Positions 1 to 5,146 of a stretch of 5,146 nucleotides of DNA are shown piece after piece (the stretch's first letter is position 1; the number at the start of each line of letters is the position of its first letter). Location of the stretch: NCBI GenBank assembly GCA_002898995.1, contig BEIM01000292.1, forward strand, positions 1-5,146. Reading direction: 5' to 3'. Under the pieces are notes generated by a model. The model worked only from the letters and a program-made list of their open reading frames with translations, was not told the origin of the DNA and made no database searches. Position numbers and translations under genes: made by a program. The DNA is from a bacterium HR36 (GTDB lineage: Bacteria; Planctomycetota; Planctomycetia; Gemmatales; HRBIN36).

Positions 1-2318
1 TGCACCTGGCTCGCCCAGTAGAAACTGCCATGCTCGTCCCATACCCTCGCTCCTAAAAGCAAATCGCGGTGGAACAGAAAAGGCCGATGCACCGCCTCTT
101 CGTTGATCTGACTGCCCAGATCGAGCATAATCACCAAGGGAAATTCCAGCCCCTTGCTTTGATGGATGCTGATAAGCCGCACCACATTCTCCGAAGACGC
201 CACCACTGAGGCGGGGCCAAAATCTTGTTCATGTTCCTGGAGCCGATCCAGATAATGCAGGAATCGCTCCAGGTCGCCCCCGAGGTTTCGTTCGAACTGC
301 CGGGCCAGGTCGTGCAAGAGAATCAGGTTGGCAGCACGAGCCGCTCCGTCGGGTAGGGCCTGGACGAAAGCCAGATAGCCAGTCTCGCGATAAATGTCCC
401 AGAGGAGGCGGGCGATAGGCTGGCGGCGAGCGCGGGTGCGCCACTGTTCGAGCTGGCCGAGGAACGCACGGATTTTCTCTGCCAGCGGTGAGCCAGATTC
501 CGCGCTCATATAGCGGTGCAAGGCCAGATAAAATGGCCCCTGCCGTTGGGCCAGGCGAATGCGTGCCAGCTCGGCAACTTCCAAGCCGCCCAACGGCGAA
601 CGCAGCACGGCAGCAAGCGGCACATCATCGAGGGGATTGCGCAACAGTTGCAGTAACGCCGTCATGTCGCGAATTTCTAGTGCCTCCCAGAAACCGCGGC
701 GGAGCTCTGCATGTACGGGGATTCCCAGCTGCCGCAGGGCCTGCACCACCACATGCGCGCGCCCCTGCACGGTGCGCATCAGGATAGCTACATCGCGGTA
801 CTGCGCCGGCCGAAACGCCTTAAGCTCCCCGTCCCAAACCTCTCGCCCTCCTACCCACTGACTAATGCACTGCGCGGCTAGGCGCGCTTCATTTTCCAGG
901 CGCTGCCAATCTGCCAGCGGCGGCACTTCTTCGCTGGCGGTTTCGCTGTCATTCTCGTCCTGGTCTTGACCCGCATTGGGTAGGACGTGCAGGGTCACGG
1001 GTTCCTCGTCCGCGGCCCTGCCGGAGAGCGAAGCGTAATGCGGCGCGGCAAAGACCAACCGGACCGCTTCGTCATAGCGCATACCGAAATCGCTGCTCTC
1101 CGCGATGCGTGTGAAAATCGTGTTAATGGCGTCCAGGAGGATACGTCGGCTGCGAAAGTTCTGGATAAGGGACACACACATCCCATCGGCTGGTTCGAGC
1201 GGGTCTGAGACGCTTCGGGCAAAGTCGGGCCCGTCGTTCGGCTCCAGCCGGCGATACCGCAGCACCTTCTCTTGAAACAACGCGGGGCAAGCTAAGCGGA
1301 AACTGTAGATGCTTTGCTTGTCATCGCCGACCATAAAAAGTTGGCAGGGGGAATCCGAGGTCAGGCCTGCCAGCGCTTCCAAAAGAGCGTTCTGCAATGG
1401 ATTGATGTCCTGATACTCATCCACGAGGATATGGCGATACCTTCGGCGTAGCTGGGCCAGGACCTGCGGATGCTTGCAGAGCAAGCGCTGGGTCAACCGC
1501 TCTAGGTCGGCAAAATCGAGCTGGGCGCGAGTGCGTTTGCGAATCCCGTAACGTTCCGCGAAGTCTTCGTACAAAACCCGTAGCACTCGAATCAACGGCG
1601 CCAATTGCCGAAGCTCCGCCCCGGCCAGGGCGTGCTGGTCGGCGGGAATGGCCTGCCAGAGTTGCCGCAGCCGCTCGGAAGACGCCGACCGCGCATCCCC
1701 ACGCTCATAAAGTTCCCGCACATCGTTCCACCATTCTTCCGGGTCAGGCAGCGTCTCCAGAAAGGCGTGCAGTGTGCGAAGCAGTCGCGGTAATTGCTCG
1801 CCCGCCAGTAACCCGCCATAGGCATCCACCAACCGATAGAATGCGGCATCGTCCACGCCAGGTGGCCGGCCTTCAAACCACTTTTCCAGCGTCTCTTCCG
1901 CAGCATCGCGTTTCAGCACCTCAGCTTCGGCCGGGTCGAGCACGGTGAAATCCGGGTCGAGGTCGAGCAAATAGAAGAACTCCCGCACTACACGCAGACA
2001 GAAACTGTGCAACGTGGAAATCGGAGCGCGCTCCAGCACTAAGATTTGTCGGCGTAACCAATCCGCGCTTGCAGGCGAAGTCGTGCTGGGCAAGTGGCTA
2101 CGCAAAGTCTGGGCAATCCGATGCCGCATCTCGGCAGCGGCGGCCTCGGTGAAGGTAACGGCCAGAATCTGCCGCACCTCGATCCCGTCGTTTAGCACCA
2201 AGCGCAGGTAGCGTTGCGTCAAAACGTGGGTTTTGCCCGTGCCCGCGCTAGCGCTCACTAGGATCCGCGGGTGATCCAGGTACACCGCGCGCTGTTGTTC
2301 TTCAGTCAGGTCAGGCAC
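1..2318 (-). CDS. addA: AddA, helicase-nuclease subunit of AddAB (3' end cut by window edge)
   Basis: This is the ATP-dependent 3'-5' DNA helicase and nuclease subunit of AddAB, which unwinds and resects double-strand DNA ends in the cytoplasm. The frame runs from GTG at 2318 to base 1 with no stop: 772 complete codons of a family of about 1,200 residues. Visible motifs are: Q motif LTEEQ (4-8), Walker A AGTGKT (25-30), motif Ia TFTEAAAAEM (55-64), ISTLHSF (100-106), Walker B ILVDEYQD (297-304), VGDDKQSIY (330-338), QNFRS (386-390), YRDVAILMR (507-515) and SIHQSKGLEFP (717-727). LLDLDPDF just after STLHSF, and the GIPVHAE segment near 532, are AddA-like rather than UvrD- or RecB-like. An Asp/Glu-rich linker lies around residues 450-464, as in Bacillus AddA. 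The start is set by the strong ribosome site and the short distance to the Q motif. The final helicase motif and the C-terminal nuclease lie beyond base 1. The start overlaps addB by 8 bases, so the two are likely translated from one mRNA. Confidence 0.96.
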   Translation of the reverse strand, partial: MPDLTEEQQRAVYLDHPRILVSASAGTGKTHVLTQRYLRLVLNDGIEVRQILAVTFTEAAAAEMRHRIAQTLRSHLPSTTSPASADWLRRQILVLERAPISTLHSFCLRVVREFFYLLDLDPDFTVLDPAEAEVLKRDAAEETLEKWFEGRPPGVDDAAFYRLVDAYGGLLAGEQLPRLLRTLHAFLETLPDPEEWWNDVRELYERGDARSASSERLRQLWQAIPADQHALAGAELRQLAPLIRVLRVLYEDFAERYGIRKRTRAQLDFADLERLTQRLLCKHPQVLAQLRRRYRHILVDEYQDINPLQNALLEALAGLTSDSPCQLFMVGDDKQSIYSFRLACPALFQEKVLRYRRLEPNDGPDFARSVSDPLEPADGMCVSLIQNFRSRRILLDAINTIFTRIAESSDFGMRYDEAVRLVFAAPHYASLSGRAADEEPVTLHVLPNAGQDQDENDSETASEEVPPLADWQRLENEARLAAQCISQWVGGREVWDGELKAFRPAQYRDVAILMRTVQGRAHVVVQALRQLGIPVHAELRRGFWEALEIRDMTALLQLLRNPLDDVPLAAVLRSPLGGLEVAELARIRLAQRQGPFYLALHRYMSAESGSPLAEKIRAFLGQLEQWRTRARRQPIARLLWDIYRETGYLAFVQALPDGAARAANLILLHDLARQFERNLGGDLERFLHYLDRLQEHEQDFGPASVVASSENVVRLISIHQSKGLEFPLVIMLDLGSQINEEAVHRPFLFHRDLLLGARVWDEHGSFYWASQV

Positions 2319-5146
2319 CGCTCCCTCCTAACCGTCGCAGGACCTCTTCCTTCCGCAAGCTGGGCAGCCGACGGTATTGGTCGAAGCAGCGCTCGAAGCG
2401 GCACACGGCCAGCCAGGCACATAAAGTACAGGGGATTTGGCCTCGATGCTGCGTGGGGCGGACTTCGAATTGGCCTTGCAGGATGCCTTCGCCGATGCGT
2501 TGCAGATGCTGGCGCGTCAATTGCGCCAGACCCTGGAAGGCTTCGCTGCTGACTGCGTCGCTCTGATTACGGTTCCCCAATTGCCCATCCTTCTTGCGAA
2601 ACAGCGCGACGACGGGAGATCGCCCCATCTTGGTTGCCCCGTCCAGCAGGTCAGCTGCAGCTTCCGGAAAAACTCCCCGCCACCGATAGCCCGCCAGCCA
2701 TTGGTGCTCCTGCTCCGCCGCGCTGAGTTGCTTCTGGGGATCGTGTTTGCTCGGGGTTGGCCGTAACGGCGCATAAAACGTGCAGCTTCGCGCCAACTCT
2801 ATCCCATACCGTTCTTGAGTGACCAGCAAATACACCATGAGCTGCAAGTCCAGCCCGTGATAAATGCGGTCGAGGTCGAGTTTCCTGGGTGAAAGCTTAT
2901 AATCCACCACGCGCAGCCATTGGGCAACCGAACTGCGCGACGTTCCACAGGCTGCCTCCTGCTCAGGCAGCGATAACGCAGCGGCAGTTTCTTGGCTCCC
3001 GCCGCTCCCCGGCACGATATCTATCCGATCTACGCGACCGCGCGGGATCAACCACCTCGCGGCATCCCTCGAGGTGTTCCTCAACGGCACCTTGAACATC
3101 CCCAGCACAGATTCCTCAGTGCCGAATGACAACTCGGTGGCGTACGGGACAAAAGCTCCATGGCGCAATTGCCGATCCAGGGCCACGACATAATCGCCCA
3201 GAATGCGGCAGGCCTGTCGCAGAGCGTGTTGTCGGCGAGCGCTGGCCTCGAAGCGGTCATCCTGGAGGCCCTGCACTACCTCTTGCGCTACCTCCGCCAA
3301 GAGTTCGCGCAGCTGCCGCTCCCGCCCCTTTTCGCCCACCTCGGAATCGTATCCTGTGCCGGACTGGCTGCCGGCAGACAAGAATTGTCTGATGTAGCGC
3401 CTAACGAAAACCTGCAAAATCCGATGCAGCAATTCGCCCAAATCCTGACGGGACAAGCGAAACGATTGCCGCGGCCGCAACCGCACCCCTGCCCCGGCCA
3501 AGAACTGAAACGGACATTGGGCGTAGCTCTCCAGTTCCGACACAGATAATAGCAAATGCGCTTCTTGCAAGAACAACTCTTCGGCCAACGCTGGCGGTAT
3601 GGAGGACTTATGCGAATAGTCCCTTGCGCGCAGGACCATGCGGACTATGTGAGGGACGTCGGGCATCGCCAAAAGCAGTTGTGGGACTAGCGTAGGATCA
3701 AATGTCGAAGGCGCCGCGACTGTGCTGGCTGGAGCAGCCAAGTTGGTCCTGTTGTCGCGCGCTTGTCGTAGCCACGTGGCTAGCGCATGGGCGAACTCCT
3801 GCCAGGTGAGAATCTCTTGCTCTCGCACCGTCTTTATCCCACCTTCCACCAACTGGGGGTGTAAGTCTGGGAAAAGCCGACGCAGTCGCTCGATGAACGG
3901 AGAAGGTAACAGTGGCCGATCTTGCTCATCAGCCAGGGCGTAGCTCACCCACAACCGTTCGGAAGCCCGCGTGAACGCAATGTAGCCGAGATATTGCTCC
4001 TGATAATGGCGTGCCTCGGCACTGGGAGCCAGTTCCATTCCGTGTTGCTGGAGATACTGGCGATCGGAATCGTTGAGAATCGCATCTTCCTCACCAATTA
4101 GGGGAAAAACGCCCTCATTGACCCCGAGCAAGAAAACGCCGCGCAACTCTGGTTGCCGCGAGCGTTCGATGGCCCCGATGAGCACTTCGTCGAGAGCCGG
4201 CGGAACCAGCCCCAGCGTCAGACTGTCGAGAGCGGTTTCCAGGACAGCAGCGAAATCCTGCAGCGGCAATTTTTCTGGACCTAACGCCAGCTCCAGTTCC
4301 TCGAAAACCTGTAGCAGACCATCCCAGACCTGGGCGTGCTCGGCAGCCTCCACAAGCCGACCTTCGTCGCGGGCCTGCTCCTGCCAGTCTTGCAAGATGT
4401 CCCGCACACGCAGGCGTTCGATCATACGCCACAACGCGCGCAGTGCCTCATGCACCACGATTTCTTGCTGCTGACTGAGGGCTTGGCAGAACTCCGCGAG
4501 CGGTTCGGTGAGATGCAAGCGTTCGCGGTTGAGCACCTCGGGTCGCAAATACTCCGGCACTTCATCGTCTGCAGGCGCACGCATTCGCCATTGCCTAGCC
4601 CGCCAAATGTCCCCTTCCAGGCCGTGCTCGTCGGCATATTGCTCCAAGCGATCAACGATTTGGCGGATCAGTTTGGGGTCGGAGTGGGAGTGGGTGGGCA
4701 AATCGGTGCGCAGCCAACGCACCACATCCACGCGCCGCCAGTTGTCCGCCGCCACCCGCACCGTTGCCCGCAGTAATTCCACGAGCGGATGATGACGCAC
4801 GCTGCGCCGCTGGTCTGTGAAAAAGGGGATGCCATAGTCGGGAAAAATCGCTTCGATAAGGGCCTGGTAGTCTTCGAGCCGACGCACAATCACCGCGATC
4901 TCGCGGTAGCGCCAACCCTCCTGCTGAACGAGCCGGCGAATAGTGCGGGCTGCATACTCCACCTCCGCCCGCCTATGGCGAGCTTGCAGAAGAGTCAAAC
5001 ACCCCAGGCCGTCGCGTGAGGCGGCATTCGGGGTCGGCGATTCTGCCGCGCGCCTTGGCTCTGGGACTGTTTGCCGTCCCTGGCTCTGCGGACTGGTTGT
5101 CAGGTCCTGAAACATTTCCCGTTCGATTCGTGCCAGCTCCACCCGG
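2311..5146 (-). CDS. addB: AddB, iron-sulphur nuclease subunit of AddAB (5' end cut by window edge)
   Basis: This is the partner subunit of AddA. In Bacillus it recognises Chi and its nuclease cuts the 5'-ended strand. Residues are numbered from the in-frame GTG at 5142, giving 943 residues. That GTG is probably internal: the frame is open to the edge and the N-terminal part with the Walker A-like motif (roughly 250 residues in relatives) is missing. Landmarks in order are: a Pro/Ser-rich linker (about 14-45), RYREIAVIVRR (78-88), IPFFTD (105-110), HHPLVELLRA (117-126), LVPPALDEVLIGAIERSR (312-329), VFLLGVNEGVFP (336-347) and YIAFTRASERLWVSY (387-401). The nuclease module has SYAQCPFQFL with Cys543, LGELLH (568-573), GRVDRID (702-708), catalytic VVDYK (D747, K749), DLQLMVY (765-771), and C905-x2-C908-x5-C914. 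The four cysteines match the AddB 4Fe-4S pattern, so the nuclease looks intact. Unusual points are an insert at about 711-740 and a retained TRA in motif VI. The C-terminus (stop at 2311-2313) overlaps the addA start. Confidence 0.96.
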   Translation of the reverse strand, partial: RVELARIEREMFQDLTTSPQSQGRQTVPEPRRAAESPTPNAASRDGLGCLTLLQARHRRAEVEYAARTIRRLVQQEGWRYREIAVIVRRLEDYQALIEAIFPDYGIPFFTDQRRSVRHHPLVELLRATVRVAADNWRRVDVVRWLRTDLPTHSHSDPKLIRQIVDRLEQYADEHGLEGDIWRARQWRMRAPADDEVPEYLRPEVLNRERLHLTEPLAEFCQALSQQQEIVVHEALRALWRMIERLRVRDILQDWQEQARDEGRLVEAAEHAQVWDGLLQVFEELELALGPEKLPLQDFAAVLETALDSLTLGLVPPALDEVLIGAIERSRQPELRGVFLLGVNEGVFPLIGEEDAILNDSDRQYLQQHGMELAPSAEARHYQEQYLGYIAFTRASERLWVSYALADEQDRPLLPSPFIERLRRLFPDLHPQLVEGGIKTVREQEILTWQEFAHALATWLRQARDNRTNLAAPASTVAAPSTFDPTLVPQLLLAMPDVPHIVRMVLRARDYSHKSSIPPALAEELFLQEAHLLLSVSELESYAQCPFQFLAGAGVRLRPRQSFRLSRQDLGELLHRILQVFVRRYIRQFLSAGSQSGTGYDSEVGEKGRERQLRELLAEVAQEVVQGLQDDRFEASARRQHALRQACRILGDYVVALDRQLRHGAFVPYATELSFGTEESVLGMFKVPLRNTSRDAARWLIPRGRVDRIDIVPGSGGSQETAAALSLPEQEAACGTSRSSVAQWLRVVDYKLSPRKLDLDRIYHGLDLQLMVYLLVTQERYGIELARSCTFYAPLRPTPSKHDPQKQLSAAEQEHQWLAGYRWRGVFPEAAADLLDGATKMGRSPVVALFRKKDGQLGNRNQSDAVSSEAFQGLAQLTRQHLQRIGEGILQGQFEVRPTQHRGQIPCTLCAWLAVCRFERCFDQYRRLPSLRKEEVLRRLGGSGA
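2324..2329 (-). promoter_or_regulatory. Ribosome binding site of addA, inside the end of addB
   Basis: The minus strand reads AGGAGG here, followed by five bases (GAGCG) and then the GTG start of addA at 2318. This is a near-consensus Shine-Dalgarno sequence at good spacing, and it lies within the last codons of addB. It fixes GTG 2318 as the addA start, since no ATG near the beginning of that frame has a comparable site. Because it sits in translated addB message just before the addB stop, addA translation is probably coupled to addB translation. The coupling is inferred. Confidence 0.85.
2951..2971. repeat. Short inverted repeat within the AddB nuclease insert
   Basis: GCTGCCT at 2951-2957 is matched by its exact reverse complement AGGCAGC at 2965-2971, with a 7-base loop. 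It falls within the poorly conserved insert that separates the GRVDRID and VVDYK motifs of AddB. No U-rich tract follows on the transcribed strand, so it is not an intrinsic terminator. A 7-bp stem of this kind is expected by chance about once or more in 5 kb, so it carries little weight alone. Confidence 0.3.
3357..3391. repeat. Two adjoining short inverted repeats in an AddB linker
   Basis: TGCCGG (3357-3362) pairs with CCGGCA (3371-3376) across 8 bases. CAGACAA (3375-3381) pairs with TTGTCTG (3385-3391) across 3 bases. The two hairpins share two bases, so they could not both form completely at once. They encode the polar linker around residues 584-596 of the AddB fragment, between the conserved LHRILQVF segment and the helix beginning ERQLRELL. 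No terminator-like U tract follows. Each stem alone could occur by chance. Confidence 0.3.
4675..4698 (+). other. Candidate G-quadruplex motif within addB (plus strand)
   Basis: The plus strand has four guanine runs: GGGG at 4675-4678, then GGG at 4686-4688, 4692-4694 and 4696-4698. The loops are 7, 3 and 1 bases, which fits the usual G3+ N1-7 rule. The plus strand is the template strand of addB, and the complementary C-rich mRNA encodes PTHSHSDP around residues 149-156 of the AddB fragment. The pattern is seen directly, but folding is untested and the runs may simply reflect Pro, Thr, His and Ser codon choice. Confidence 0.35.

Noticed and set aside
1592..1906. Minus-strand open frame of 104 codons inside addA
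   Set aside because: It is out of frame with the addA reading frame, whose continuous helicase motifs explain the region. The product is Trp- and Arg-rich with no domain pattern, typical of an off-frame translation.
1..2318. Possibility that addA is a frameshifted pseudogene, since only short closed frames appear in this region
   Set aside because: Reading the minus strand from GTG 2318 gives one uninterrupted frame to base 1. Motif positions at 1424, 1328, 1160, 800 and 155 are all in the same phase. There is no closed long frame only because the stop lies outside the window.
2311..2345. Terminator or promoter between the two genes
   Set aside because: The genes overlap by 8 bases, and there is no hairpin followed by a U tract nor a recognisable -35/-10 pair at the junction.
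3160..3549. Plus-strand open frame of 129 codons
   Set aside because: It is antisense to the AddB nuclease region, including the conserved CPFQFL segment. No ribosome site or domain is evident, and long antisense frames are common at this base composition.
4336..4776. Plus-strand open frame of 146 codons
   Set aside because: It lies wholly antisense to conserved AddB sequence. Its product has no recognisable domain and a repetitive Gly-Val stretch that comes from the G-rich run at 4675-4698. I see it as a shadow of addB.
1..5146. AGCGG pentamers as Chi sites
   Set aside because: AGCGG is the Bacillus subtilis Chi sequence, but a pentamer is expected often by chance, and the Chi of this organism cannot be inferred from one window that lacks the AddB N-terminal region.
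1..5146. CRISPR array, tRNA, rRNA, insertion sequence or defence system
   Set aside because: No regularly spaced repeats, tRNA-like cloverleaf, transposase frame or terminal inverted repeats were seen. Coding sequence of addA and addB accounts for the whole window.

Overview
The window is filled by two neighbouring genes on the minus strand, addB then addA in transcription order. They encode the two subunits of an AddAB (RexAB-type) helicase-nuclease, the ATP-driven enzyme that resects double-strand DNA breaks so that RecA can be loaded for recombination. Both genes run off the window: addB lacks its 5' end (right edge) and addA lacks its 3' end (left edge). Neither end of the transcription unit is visible, so no promoter or terminator could be identified.

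Layout: addB occupies 5146 down to 2311. It carries the second half of its inactivated-helicase-like region, followed by the complete C-terminal iron-sulphur PD-(D/E)XK nuclease module. addA begins at a GTG at 2318, 8 bases inside the end of addB, behind a strong Shine-Dalgarno sequence at 2324-2329. It stays open without a stop to base 1, giving 772 complete codons. These cover the N-terminal superfamily 1 helicase motifs up to the SKGLEFP motif; the last helicase motif and the AddA nuclease domain lie beyond base 1. No stretch of the window is free of a gene. The many shorter open frames on the plus strand, and in the other minus frames, lie inside these two genes and look like frame shadows.

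Organism: base composition is near 58-60% G+C from spot counts of a few lines, and stop-free antisense frames are common, so this is a moderately high-GC bacterium. Sequence landmarks in both proteins resemble the Bacillus AddA/AddB family rather than RecBCD. Examples are the LLDLDPDF segment after the STLHSF motif in AddA, and C-x2-C-x5-C with an upstream Cys in AddB. I cannot assign the phylum. A planctomycete or another non-Firmicute with Bacillus-type AddAB is a guess.

For Part 2, I do not see a new biological system. The items worth a second look are an apparent insertion of about 28 residues inside the AddB nuclease core, a four-run G-quadruplex candidate in addB, a retained TRA helicase motif VI in AddB, and the tightly coupled addB/addA junction.
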